Shown here in pieces: positions 50,975-59,010 of a DNA stretch of 64,000 nucleotides (the stretch's first letter is position 1; each line of letters begins with the position of its first letter). This DNA comes from Amycolatopsis coloradensis. GTDB taxonomy: Bacteria > Actinomycetota > Actinomycetes > Mycobacteriales > Pseudonocardiaceae. The DNA lies in the NCBI RefSeq assembly GCF_001953865.1, contig NZ_MQUQ01000028.1:1-64000 (forward strand), given 5' to 3'. The notes under the pieces were generated by a model. It saw only the letters and a program-made list of their open reading frames with translations. It had not been told where the DNA came from and made no database searches. The position numbers and the translations under genes were made by a program.

Positions 50975-51811
50975 ATGGGCGGATGGAGTCTCGTGGTGCC
51001 GCGGCGGGAGATCGTCCGCGCGCCGGGTGAGCGAGTTCTTGGAGCACCCCACCCCGGCCTCGCCGCTCATGTCCTGAGCTATGTCGCGCACGATCTCCCC
51101 GACATCGAGCCGGTTTCCTGGCAGGTCACGCCGTTGTCCGTGCTCACCTGGGCGATCGACCTCGAAGCGCCGGTCCGCCGCGGACCGGACGGCATGGTCT
51201 CGGATTCACCGGTGCTCGGTTTGCGGGACCGGCCACTGGTCGTGGAACAGGCCGGGAGTTCGCGCGGCATCGCCGTCGCCTTGACACCGCTCGGCGCGTA
51301 CGGCTTGTTCGGAATTCCGTTGCGGGCGCTGGCGAATTCGACGGTCGGCGCGGCCGATCTGCTGCCGCCCGGGTCACTGACCGAGCAACTCGCGGAGGCC
51401 GCGGGCTGGCCGGAACGCTTCCGGCTGCTCGACGAGTACCTCGTGTCGCGGCTGGTTCGCGGCCTCGAACTCGCCGCACCCGTCCGCTACGCCTGGGACA
51501 GGTTGTCGGCGGGCCCTGTCCGCGTCGGCACGCTCGCGGACGAGATCGGCTGGAGCCGACAGCATCTCAACGCCCGGTTCCGCGAGCAGATCGGACTGGG
51601 CCCCAAGACGATCGGGCGGATCACCCGGCTCAACCGCGCGATGGCGCTGCTGAACCGGGCGTCTTCCCTCTCGTGGTCGGAGGTCGCGTACCGGGGTGGG
51701 TACAGCGACCAGGCGCATCTCGTCCGCGAATTCCGGGCATTGACCGGATGTAGCCCGACCGAGGTCGGCAAGCCCGCCGGGCTATTTGTTGCGCCAGGTC
51801 ACGGCTCGTGA
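50975..51811 (+). CDS. AraC-family transcriptional regulator
   Basis: 278 residues. An N-terminal sensing domain (about 1-155) is followed by a C-terminal AraC double helix-turn-helix: VGTLADEIGWSRQHLNARFREQIGLGPKTIGRI and LSWSEVAYRGGYSDQAHLVREFRALTGCSPTEV. The gap to the divergent hydrolase gene is 57 bp, so that gene is the most likely target. The 3' end overlaps the convergent lipoprotein gene by 30 bp. Confidence 0.9.
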   Translation: MGGWSLVVPRREIVRAPGERVLGAPHPGLAAHVLSYVAHDLPDIEPVSWQVTPLSVLTWAIDLEAPVRRGPDGMVSDSPVLGLRDRPLVVEQAGSSRGIAVALTPLGAYGLFGIPLRALANSTVGAADLLPPGSLTEQLAEAAGWPERFRLLDEYLVSRLVRGLELAAPVRYAWDRLSAGPVRVGTLADEIGWSRQHLNARFREQIGLGPKTIGRITRLNRAMALLNRASSLSWSEVAYRGGYSDQAHLVREFRALTGCSPTEVGKPAGLFVAPGHGS

Positions 51812-52474
51812 ATCGGCGCTTTCGTAGGGCTGCGAGGTGTACGCCAGCGACGTGATCGGGTCCGACGCGACCCCGAAGTGCAGGCGGCAGGACTCGAAGA
51901 CCGCCCCCTTGACCGAAAAGTCCTTCGGCGCGAAGTTCTGGTCTTCGCAGCCGGCGACGTCGGAGTTCCCCATCCCCAGGAGGGAACCCGGCCAGCCGCC
52001 GCTCTTGGTCCTGGCGCTGAGGTTCGGCGCGTACACCTCGGCCAGGTTGGTGCCGTCGACGTTCGTCAGCTTTTCGCGGACGAAGAAGAAGTGTTTGCCG
52101 CGCAGTTTGGCCTTGTCCTCGTCCTTGAGCGGCAGGCCGTCGATGTCGGCGTCGGGCGCTTTGACCGATTCCACCGTGACCGTCAGCCCGACGACGCCCT
52201 TCGCGTAGTGGCTGTAGAACGGGATGATCGCCTGCTCGCCGAACTTCAGCTTCGTGCCGGGCTTGACCGCTTCCCCGGTGATCTCCAGCGTGGGCGTGGT
52301 GGTCAGGTACGGCTTCGGCGTCGTCGTCGGGGGCTCGCTGGCGGGAGCCTCCCCGGACGTCACGGTGCCGGAACTCTTGGCCTGGCCGATGTTCGCCGGC
52401 GGCGTGCAGCCGACCAGCGCGGCGCCGAGCATCACGGCGATGACGGCATGACGAACTCTCGGACGTGTGGGCAC
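51782..52474 (-). CDS. Secreted lipoprotein, hypothetical
   Basis: 230 residues from GTG 52474, which has GAGGGGAGA upstream; the longer frame to 52534 is not needed. The signal peptide RHAVIAVMLGAALVGC carries an LVGC lipobox. A Thr/Pro/Ser-rich spacer follows, then a beta-rich domain (LKFGEQAIIPFYSHYAKGVVGLTVTVESVK, then KHFFFVREKLTNVDG) that resembles a DUF4352-like immunoglobulin-type fold, with paired Cys late in the chain (GCEDQN, SCRLHF). Role unknown. Confidence 0.78.
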   Translation of the reverse strand: MPTRPRVRHAVIAVMLGAALVGCTPPANIGQAKSSGTVTSGEAPASEPPTTTPKPYLTTTPTLEITGEAVKPGTKLKFGEQAIIPFYSHYAKGVVGLTVTVESVKAPDADIDGLPLKDEDKAKLRGKHFFFVREKLTNVDGTNLAEVYAPNLSARTKSGGWPGSLLGMGNSDVAGCEDQNFAPKDFSVKGAVFESCRLHFGVASDPITSLAYTSQPYESADSRAVTWRNK

Positions 52475-52571
52475 GACCGATCTCCCCTCGAAAGTGAAAG
52501 CGCGTGGATTTCCCCCGCTGATCACTCTAGACAACGAGCGTTCACCCGATCAGCGGCGGTAGGTTGCGGGC

Positions 52572-53426
52572 ATGACCCAGGTTTCGACGCCTGCCGAGGC
52601 GGCCACGAGGATCACCGGACGGGCCGTCGTCGAACAGCGGCGCCTCAAGGGCGCGGTGACCGAAGTGGTCCTGGACAGCGGCGACACCGTGATCGTCAAG
52701 CGGGGGCACGCGCGGAACGCGACGGCCGCGGAGGCGGCGGGACTGCGGTGGCTCGGTGCGGCCGATGCCGTGCGGGTGCCCGAGGTCCGCGGGGACGACG
52801 ACGAGTGGCTGGTCACCGAACTGGTCGGTGACGGGCGTCCGACGCACCACGCGGCGGAGCGGCTGGGGCGGGGACTGGCGGCGTTGCACGCGGCCGGAGC
52901 GCCCGCGTTCGGCGCGGCGCCGCCCGGCGGGCCCGCCGACGCGTGGATCGGCCTGGCCCCGATGCGGAACGCGGCGGGGGAGGACTGGCCGCGGTGGTAC
53001 GCCGAACACCGGGTCCTGCCTTACGTGCGCAGCGCTGTCGACGATGGAACTTTGACCGGCGGCGAAGCCGAGGTCATCGAGCGAGCCTGTGCGCGGCTGC
53101 CGGAAGTGGCCGGGCCGGCCGAGCCTCCGGCGCGCCTGCACGGCGATCTGTGGAACGGCAATGTCCTGTGGGGCGCCGTCGAGGTCTCGCTCATCGATCC
53201 CGCCGCGCACGGCGGTCATCGCGAGAGCGACCTGGCGATGCTGCAACTGTTCGGCTGCCCGCTGCTCGACCGTGTACTGGCCGCCTATCAGGAGGTCTCA
53301 CCGCTCGCCGACGGCTGGGCCGAGCGAATCGGGGCACACCAGCTGTTCCCGCTCCTCGTCCACACTGTCCTTTTCGGACGGTCTTACGCCGGGCAAGCGG
53401 TTTCGGCCGCGAAGTCGGTTGGTTAG
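52572..53426 (+). CDS. Fructosamine kinase family protein
   Basis: 284 residues with the APH/fructosamine-kinase fold: VIVKRGHARNATAAEAAGLRWL (ATP Lys), ERLGRGLAALHAAG, WIGLAPMRN, catalytic ARLHGDLWNGNVLW and metal-binding LIDPAAHGGHRESDLAMLQLFG. These fit the fructosamine-3-kinase group, which phosphorylates glycated amines (protein repair). It lies alone on the plus strand. Downstream is a short-chain dehydrogenase relic. Confidence 0.9.
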   Translation: MTQVSTPAEAATRITGRAVVEQRRLKGAVTEVVLDSGDTVIVKRGHARNATAAEAAGLRWLGAADAVRVPEVRGDDDEWLVTELVGDGRPTHHAAERLGRGLAALHAAGAPAFGAAPPGGPADAWIGLAPMRNAAGEDWPRWYAEHRVLPYVRSAVDDGTLTGGEAEVIERACARLPEVAGPAEPPARLHGDLWNGNVLWGAVEVSLIDPAAHGGHRESDLAMLQLFGCPLLDRVLAAYQEVSPLADGWAERIGAHQLFPLLVHTVLFGRSYAGQAVSAAKSVG

Positions 53427-53541
53427 GCCGGGTTTCTCGAAGCGCGCTTTCGCTTTCCGCGGGCCGGGCCGCGGCAGTGGCTGTTCACTCTCGCGGCCAT
53501 GTCAGCGGCCCACCTCCGCAAATCCGAGGCCTCCGGCCGAA

Positions 53542-53671
53542 AAGAAAGCGCGGTCGCGACATCACCCTGAACGCGGTCGCGCCCGGCCCGACCGCCACGG
53601 CGTTGCTCCTCGACGGCCCGGCCCGCTGGGTCACCGGCCAGGTCCTGCGCGCCAACGGTGGCATCGTCTGA
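53542..53671 (+). pseudogene. 3' fragment of a short-chain dehydrogenase gene
   Basis: KRGRDITLNAVAPGPTATAL and then PARWVTGQVLRANGGIV before a TGA at 53669 are the last part of an SDR: the VNAVAPGPxxT strand and the terminal VTGQVLxxNGG motif. Roughly 25-30 residues that normally lie between these motifs are missing and there is no N-terminal half, so it is a relic of an SDR gene with an internal deletion. Confidence 0.65.
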
Positions 53672-53672
53672 G

Positions 53673-54257
53673 TCAGACGACGTCCAGCCGCGGTGCCGCG
53701 GCCGCCGACTGAGCCGCGTAGGCGATGGAGTTCGCGTCATCGAGGTTGTTGACCCGAACGGTGAACGCCGGAACGGCCCGCTTAATGAACTTGGTGGTGT
53801 AGACCGAAAAGGTCTTGGTGGACCGCGAGTAGAAAATGTGCTTCGTCTGGTTCCAGTCGACCTCGAGGAACTGACGGCGCACGACCCCGACGAAGAGAAA
53901 GAGCAACCGGCGGTTCGTGCACGCGAGCACACCCTGGCCTTCGCCTTGCGCACTGGTCAGCGCGAGTACCTGTTCTTCGGGCCGGAGATAGCCGGGGAGG
54001 AGATTGACCTCCTTCATCGAACCCACGAGCACTCCGCGCACGTTCCGCAGTGCCGCCGCGATGTCGGGGCGTGCTGCCGGAGCGGGAGAGGGCTGAGGCG
54101 CCTGTCGCGGAGGTGCCGAAGGCGCGGGTACGGGACGATCGGCGGTGTAGAAGGTCCAGCGATGTCCGTCCCAGTACCGCAGCAGGGACTCGTCTAGAGG
54201 ATCAGGGAACCACGACGGGGGACGGGGAGGCGCTTGCGACGGGTTGGGGTGACTCAT
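53673..54257 (-). CDS. DUF2510-PH-like domain protein
   Basis: 194 residues from ATG 54257. An N-terminal SHOCT/DUF2510-like motif (PPSWFPDPLDESLLRYWDGHRWT) is followed by a Pro-rich linker and a C-terminal PH-like domain (EEQVLALTSAQGEGQGVLACTNRRLLFLF, then VDWNQTKHIFYSRSTKTFSVYT). The ATG overlaps the stop of the upstream GIY-YIG gene. Pairing with that gene suggests a joint function, which is unknown. Confidence 0.78.
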   Translation of the reverse strand: MSHPNPSQAPPRPPSWFPDPLDESLLRYWDGHRWTFYTADRPVPAPSAPPRQAPQPSPAPAARPDIAAALRNVRGVLVGSMKEVNLLPGYLRPEEQVLALTSAQGEGQGVLACTNRRLLFLFVGVVRRQFLEVDWNQTKHIFYSRSTKTFSVYTTKFIKRAVPAFTVRVNNLDDANSIAYAAQSAAAAPRLDVV

Positions 54258-55603
54258 GTCAGGTCGCCGTCCGAAGAGAGGTCGCCGTCGTCGCCCGCGT
54301 CGGTGTTCGACGCGACCGCCGACAAGGCGAGCGAGCGTTCGTCGTCGCGGCGGGACGCGCGCCATTCGACGGCGTCCGCGGCGTCCTTGTATTCGAGGAT
54401 GTGGTCGTCGCCGAGCTTGGTGAGGAGTTCCTTCACCCGCGCGGGCGTGGCGTAGAAGAACTCGCGCCGCGGATTCACCATGTTGACGCGATCGGCCGCC
54501 AGTTCCCGGTGCAGGGCCGTTTCGAGGGCGACCGCGTCTTCGGAGAAGAAGAGCCCGTGCACGTCGAACCGGAACGGCACGGACGCGTCGCCGAGTTCCC
54601 GGACCCGGTCCATCGGTTCGAGGCGACGGGTCATCCCGATCTTCACCATGTCGGGTCCGAACGCGCCCAGGTTCGAGATGACGTAGACATAGCCGGCGCG
54701 GACGTTCGCCGCTCGTTGCTCGACACCGGCGATGGCGTCATCGACGGCGGCCAGCTGTTCCTTCGCCTTGGCCCAGCCTTCGGTGTCACCCTTCGCCTCG
54801 AGCCGGGCGAGGACCGAGGTGTAGTGGGCGCGCTCTTTGGCGAGACGTGCCCGCTCCCGCTCAACCTCCTTCATGACCTTGGCCTCTTCGCGGAGCCTGG
54901 CGCGTTCTTCCCGCACCACTTCGCGTTCGACCTCGACCTTCATCAGGTGGTCCGCGGTCAGGTCGATCTCCTTGAGCCTGAGCCGGTGGTAGTCGCTTGA
55001 GATGGTGATGCGCATCAGCGTGCCGAGCTTGCTGATCGTGTCTCGCGTGGTCGTCAGCCGGTTCTTGACGGATTCCACCGTATGCGGTTTGACCACGCGG
55101 ACCGCGTTGTCGGCTTCGGCGTTGTAAGCCCGGAGCATCAACTTGGCCATGTCGCGGCCGAGTTTCTGCCCCTCTTTGACCGATCCGTTGACCGCCCAGT
55201 CGACCTGGCAAGTGACGGCGTCGGTCTTGGCAGCCGCCTTGATGTTCAGCCGCAGTTCGCTGAGCGCGTCCTTGTAAGCCAGCGCGTCCTCGAGCGGATG
55301 CGAGTACTCGTAGATGCCGACCTGCTGGAGCAAGGCGAGTTCACGAGTCTCGACGAGCTGGGAGCGCCAAGACTCCAGCTCGGCCGCCAGTTGCTGCCGG
55401 GAGGCGGACTGCGCGGCATGTTCCGCCTTGGCTTGCTCGACCGCTGCCTTCAACCGGCGGAGGTCGGTTTCGAGTGCGGCGGTTTCGGCTCCGCGAAGGT
55501 GTCCGACCCAGCCCCTCAACTCCCCGATCGTCGCGTGCGCCGCCGCCAGTTGCTGCTGAAGGGCGACGACTTCCGCGCTCTGATTGTTGCCGAACAACGC
55601 CAC
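54254..55603 (-). CDS. DUF4041 / T5orf172 GIY-YIG nuclease-type protein
   Basis: 449 residues from GTG 55603 with GGGGAGGA upstream (the open frame continues to 55675). An N-terminal coiled coil (about 10-85, Ala/Glu/Gln/Arg-rich) is followed by a DUF4041-like region (ALLQQVGIYEYSHPLEDALAYKDALSELR), a second long coiled coil (REVVREERARLREEAKVMKE) and a C-terminal T5orf172/Mug113-type GIY-YIG domain: GYVYVISNLG, then MVKIGMTRRLEPMDRVRELGDASVPF. Related proteins occur in phages and defence-like neighbourhoods. Overlaps the DUF2510 gene. Confidence 0.82.
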   Translation of the reverse strand: MALFGNNQSAEVVALQQQLAAAHATIGELRGWVGHLRGAETAALETDLRRLKAAVEQAKAEHAAQSASRQQLAAELESWRSQLVETRELALLQQVGIYEYSHPLEDALAYKDALSELRLNIKAAAKTDAVTCQVDWAVNGSVKEGQKLGRDMAKLMLRAYNAEADNAVRVVKPHTVESVKNRLTTTRDTISKLGTLMRITISSDYHRLRLKEIDLTADHLMKVEVEREVVREERARLREEAKVMKEVERERARLAKERAHYTSVLARLEAKGDTEGWAKAKEQLAAVDDAIAGVEQRAANVRAGYVYVISNLGAFGPDMVKIGMTRRLEPMDRVRELGDASVPFRFDVHGLFFSEDAVALETALHRELAADRVNMVNPRREFFYATPARVKELLTKLGDDHILEYKDAADAVEWRASRRDDERSLALSAVASNTDAGDDGDLSSDGDLT

Positions 55604-55752
55604 GCTGTTTCCTCCCCGTGAGGCACCGGCCAAGATCAGGTTTCGGTGCTCTTTCGAAGATCTTGGTGAGGGCACGCGGCGTTACGTCGTTTTCCGCGGG
55701 AGCGGTCGTTTCACTGAACCGGACTAACGGCTCGGGTTGCCGTGCCTCGCGC

Positions 55753-56241
55753 TCACGAGGCTCGTGGCTCCGTGTCGTCCACTCCGATCTCACGCAGATC
55801 GGCAGCCGTGAACACCGCGTCCGCCCGGTCGCCGAGCAGGATGCCGAGCAACAGCTCCATCGTGTCGACGTACGACTCCCACAACCGCTCTCGCAGGTCG
55901 ATGCTTCGTTCCATCGACTTGAACACCGGTTCTCCCTGTCCGGACCGCTCCAGCACCTTGATGAGCAATCCGCCTTCGAGGAAACCCGATGCCTTGACCG
56001 CCAGATGGTTCCGGGCCGTACTGCGGAACAGCATGAAAAGGACCGAGCCGTCGGTCCTGTCGGAGACGCCCGCATCGGTCAGCTCGAGGCCGTAGAGTGA
56101 TTCCAGCCCCTTGAGCAGCTGCTCCCGGTGAGCGAACAGGGCGTTGTATTCGGCTTCGTCGTCGATGAACGGATGCGAGTAGTCCGGCTGAGCTTCGAGG
56201 TAGGCGACGGCGAACGCGCGGCGGTCGTAGGTCTTGGTCAC
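55753..56241 (-). CDS. Hypothetical helical protein
   Basis: 162 residues from GTG 56241 (MTKTYDRRAFAVAYLEAQPDY). Largely helical and acidic with alternating hydrophobic residues (LWESYVDTMELLLGILLGDRADAVFT). Not recognised. It lies in a minus-strand cluster 149 bp upstream of the GIY-YIG gene and 81 bp downstream of the amphi-Trp gene. Confidence 0.65.
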   Translation of the reverse strand: MTKTYDRRAFAVAYLEAQPDYSHPFIDDEAEYNALFAHREQLLKGLESLYGLELTDAGVSDRTDGSVLFMLFRSTARNHLAVKASGFLEGGLLIKVLERSGQGEPVFKSMERSIDLRERLWESYVDTMELLLGILLGDRADAVFTAADLREIGVDDTEPRAS

Positions 56242-56322
56242 CGGGGGAACAGTAGAGAAGGCGATAGCGGGCTCGCCACGGAAATACGAGCCCGCCCTGG
56301 CAGGTCCTGTGTGGACGGAAGA

Positions 56323-56586
56323 TCAGACGACGGTGCCTTCGGAGTCGTCGTCGGAGTCGGCTTCCTCGATCTTCCACTTCAGCTGGAACTCGACCTCTTC
56401 CTCGCCGTCGCCCCGCTCGTGCTCGATCGAGAACTGCGCGCGGGCGGGGACGCGGAACCGTTCCCCGGCAATCTGGATGCGGAACGAGGTCTCGGACTCG
56501 AGAGCGTCGGCGAGACGGCGCAGTTTCGCGACGACGTCGGCGGTGGAATAGACGCGTTCGACGTCTCGGGGAGCGGTTCCGGTCAC
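56323..56586 (-). CDS. Amphi-Trp-domain-like protein
   Basis: 87 residues from GTG 56586 with GGAGG five bases upstream. VYSTADVVAKLRRLADALES, FRIQIAGERFRVPARAQFSIEHE, EVEFQLKWKIEEA and an acidic end DDDSEGTVV fit the short amphi-Trp family of small proteins. The longer in-frame reading to 57117 is a shadow of the FGE-like gene. Function of the family unknown. Confidence 0.72.
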   Translation of the reverse strand: MTGTAPRDVERVYSTADVVAKLRRLADALESETSFRIQIAGERFRVPARAQFSIEHERGDGEEEVEFQLKWKIEEADSDDDSEGTVV

Positions 56587-56666
56587 GGTGTCCTCCAGGG
56601 TCCGACACCCGGTCGGGTGTCCGTGGCGCCATTCAATCGTGTGATCGTCGTGGGCCGCGGGCGGGG

Positions 56667-57263
56667 TCACAGTGACCGGGCGAGGCGGAAGCCGACGTCG
56701 TCGACGCGGAAGGTCGGGTGGCTGCGGCGCCGCACCGAGGCCCGGCAGCTCCAGTGTTCGTCGAACCATCCGCCGCCCCGCAGGACCCGGTACTCGCCGT
56801 AGACCTCGGCGTCGTAGACGTCCCAGCACCACTCCCAGACATTGCCCAGCATGTCGTGCAGGCCCCACGCGTTGGGCGCCTTCCCGCCGACGTCGTGCAC
56901 CGATTCCGCCGAGTTCTCCCGGTACCAGGCGATGTCCTCGAGCGGCCCGTAGCGAGGGCCGGTCGTTCCGGCGCGGCAGGCGTGCTCCCATTCCGCCTCG
57001 GACGGCAGGCGGTAGCCGTTCGCGGACCGGTCCCACGCCAAGGAATCCAGCCGGTACGCCGGGGCCAGCCCCTCGCGTTCGGACAGCGTGTTGCAGAACC
57101 GAAGGGCATCGAGCCACGAGACCTCGATGAGGGGAAGCCTGCCGGTCTCGCCGATGACCGGGACAGGCGCGAGCAAGAAGGACGCGACGTCCACGGTCCA
57201 GCTTTGTCGCGTCCGCCGGTCCGAAAGCGTTACCTCGCCCGCCGGGACAGTGATCATCTCCAT
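56667..57263 (-). CDS. Formylglycine-generating-enzyme-like (SUMF1 domain) protein
   Basis: 198 residues from ATG 57263 (MEMITVPAGEVTL). SUMF/FGE landmarks: LIEVSWLDALRFCNTLSE, YRLPSEAEWEHACRAGT, GLHDMLGNVWEWCWDVYD, and RVLRGGGWFDEHWSCRASVRR. True FGE enzymes carry two cysteines near RGGSFLCxxxYCxRYR; here the first is not Cys and only one remains (SCRAS), so sulfatase activation is unlikely by motif. Length is short for FGE. It may be an FGE-fold protein of other function. No sulfatase gene is near. Confidence 0.78.
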   Translation of the reverse strand: MEMITVPAGEVTLSDRRTRQSWTVDVASFLLAPVPVIGETGRLPLIEVSWLDALRFCNTLSEREGLAPAYRLDSLAWDRSANGYRLPSEAEWEHACRAGTTGPRYGPLEDIAWYRENSAESVHDVGGKAPNAWGLHDMLGNVWEWCWDVYDAEVYGEYRVLRGGGWFDEHWSCRASVRRRSHPTFRVDDVGFRLARSL

Positions 57264-57303
57264 GGTCCGGCCGATGTTACCCAGGTCGGCGGCGCGGATG
57301 CGC

Positions 57304-57500
57304 CATGATGGGCCGGTACCTCTGCTCATCGAGCCCGGTACCTTCCGGGCCGTCAAGCAGCCGTGCCTGATCGTGGACGACAGGCTGGTGTTGCGACCCT
57401 GGTCCGTTGACGCGGTGGGCGTTCGAAACCGTCCGGTTGAACCGGCTGTCCCTCCTGCATTCCATCGCGAACGCCGCTTCCTGCTTCACGCGCGGTTCAG
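57304..57500 (+). pseudogene. Decayed GNAT acetyltransferase gene
   Basis: PGTFRAVKQPCLIVDDRLVL and RPWSVDAV in one frame and RWAFETVRLNRLSLLHSIAN with ASCFTRG in another recall the start and end of a GNAT protein (VALRPW..., then the C-terminal helix). The middle is missing and a frame shift separates the two parts. It lies between the FGE-like gene and the efflux gene. Confidence 0.5.
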
Positions 57501-58627
57501 GAGCGACTCGGCACCCGCGTGAGCGCCACGACGGCGATCGCCGCGCTGGTCCAGATGGCGTACCGGTAGTCGCCGGTCGACTCCGTGACCAGACCGGCGA
57601 GTACCGGGCCGAGGAACGCGCCCACGTTGAGCGCGACGGTCGCGAACGAACCACTCAGCGTCGGCGCGCCGGGTGCCACGTGCATGATCCTGGCCACGAG
57701 CGCCGAGCCGCACCCGAACGACAGTCCACCTTGGATGGTGGTCACGACGAACAAGGCGACCGGGTGCGCGCTGGCCGCCGCCAGCACCACCCAGCCGACG
57801 GGCAATGAGCACAACGCCACGATCAGGCCGCGCCGGAGCCCACCGTCGCCCGCGCGGCCCGCCACGGTGACCCCGATGAACGCGCCGGCCCCGAACGCCG
57901 CCAGCAATCCGGAAACCGCCGCGGTGGGAAGACCGGCGACGTCCGTCGCGATGACCGCGAGGAACGCGAACGTCGCGAAGGTCGCGCCGTTGACCAAGGC
58001 CGCCAGGATCATCGCGTGCCGTACCGGACGTGTTTTCAGTTCGCCCGCTTCGCGTTTGACCGAGATTTCGTGCGGATGCGGGGTGTCGGCGGGCGCCGAA
58101 CGGAACACGAGAACCAGTGCGGGCAGGCACAACGCGGCGACCGCCCAGAACGCCGAGCGCCAGCCCGCGAGATCACCCAGTACGGCTCCTGCGGGCACAC
58201 CGGCGACACACGAAAGCGTGATGCCCGCCAGCAGGATCGCGGTCGCGCGTGCCCGCTTTCCCCGTGGTGCCAAGGCGGCCGCGACGGGCATGGCGACGGC
58301 GAGGAATCCGGCGTTGACGACGGCCGCGACGATCCGGGTGCCGAACAGCACCGGAAAACTCGTCGTCAGCGCGCCGACCACGTGCACCACGACGAAGGCG
58401 GCCAGGAACCCGGCCAGCGCCCGGCGGCGAGGCCAGCGTGCGCTGAGCACGGCCATGGCAGGAGCGCCGACGATCATCCCGACGGCGTACGCCGACGTCA
58501 GCGTGGCGGCGGCGCCCACCGGGACCGACAGGTCACCGGCGATCCCGGGCACGAGCCCGGAGGCCATGAATTCGGAGGTGCCTTGCGCGAAGACGGCAAG
58601 GCCGAGGACATAGACGAACAGGGGCAA
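57497..58627 (-). CDS. Cmx/CmrA-like MFS efflux transporter
   Basis: 376 residues from a TTG at 58627 (MPLFVYVLGLAVFAQGTSEF), chosen because the family starts at this point and GGGAG lies seven bases upstream; an in-frame upstream ATG would add 24 residues. Twelve hydrophobic segments; motif A-like ALSARWPRRRALAG between helices 2 and 3; GQGTSEFM-type helix 1 shared with chloramphenicol exporters of actinobacteria. Likely drug export; chloramphenicol is only the family paradigm. A structured leader precedes it (58735-58786). Confidence 0.85.
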   Translation of the reverse strand: MPLFVYVLGLAVFAQGTSEFMASGLVPGIAGDLSVPVGAAATLTSAYAVGMIVGAPAMAVLSARWPRRRALAGFLAAFVVVHVVGALTTSFPVLFGTRIVAAVVNAGFLAVAMPVAAALAPRGKRARATAILLAGITLSCVAGVPAGAVLGDLAGWRSAFWAVAALCLPALVLVFRSAPADTPHPHEISVKREAGELKTRPVRHAMILAALVNGATFATFAFLAVIATDVAGLPTAAVSGLLAAFGAGAFIGVTVAGRAGDGGLRRGLIVALCSLPVGWVVLAAASAHPVALFVVTTIQGGLSFGCGSALVARIMHVAPGAPTLSGSFATVALNVGAFLGPVLAGLVTESTGDYRYAIWTSAAIAVVALTRVPSRS

Positions 58628-58764
58628 CGGACGACTCCCAAGCAGAAGGTGAGCAGGAGAAGCCGTACGCGGGGCAGGAGGAAACCCGGCCGGGCGCACG
58701 GAACAGCGCTCCGGTCACCGGGAAGCGAGAGAGAGCCGGCCCTTACCGGCCGGACACGACGACT

Positions 58765-58786
58765 CGCCGCCGGATGACCGGCGGCG
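58765..58786 (-). promoter_or_regulatory. Leader hairpin upstream of the efflux gene
   Basis: CGCCGCCGG / CCGGCGGCG, perfect 9-bp stem, 4-base loop ATGA, about 140 bp upstream of the TTG. A second, weaker GCCGG / CCGGC stem is at 58736-58752. Possibly an attenuator that controls efflux expression, as known for some antibiotic-resistance leaders. Confidence 0.5.
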
Positions 58787-58997
58787 AAGTTCTGTCCGAC
58801 TCGGGGCTCGTCACGAGAGCGCACACTACACAACGGTCGGCGAACGGCCGAACCGGTATTGCCGTTCAGCGAAGGGAACGGTGTCCGTTCCGCGTACCGG
58901 AACGCTTTCGTTGCCCACTGGAATGAAGCCGAGTAAGGCGTTCTGACCTGCGGCTTTCGTGATTGTTTCGGTACTGGGAACCGGTCCGGTATTCGGT

Positions 58998-59003
58998 TAA
59001 CCT
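58998..59003 (+). promoter_or_regulatory. -10 element of a leaderless promoter
   Basis: TAACCT (TANNNT form) lies 7 bp before the ATG at 59011, the spacing expected when transcription begins at or next to the start codon. No ribosome-binding site is seen. A -35 at 58975-58980 (TGGGAA) is weak. Confidence 0.5.
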
Positions 59004-59010
59004 CGACTTC

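Larger units (their letters stand above)
58628..59010. promoter_or_regulatory. Divergent region with structured leader of the efflux gene
   Basis: About 380 bp. On the efflux side (minus strand) lie GCCGG-rich palindromes and a perfect 9-bp hairpin at 58765-58786. On the right side are the elements of the plus-strand leaderless promoter. The stretch 58790-58980 is otherwise unremarkable. No further gene supported. Confidence 0.5.
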
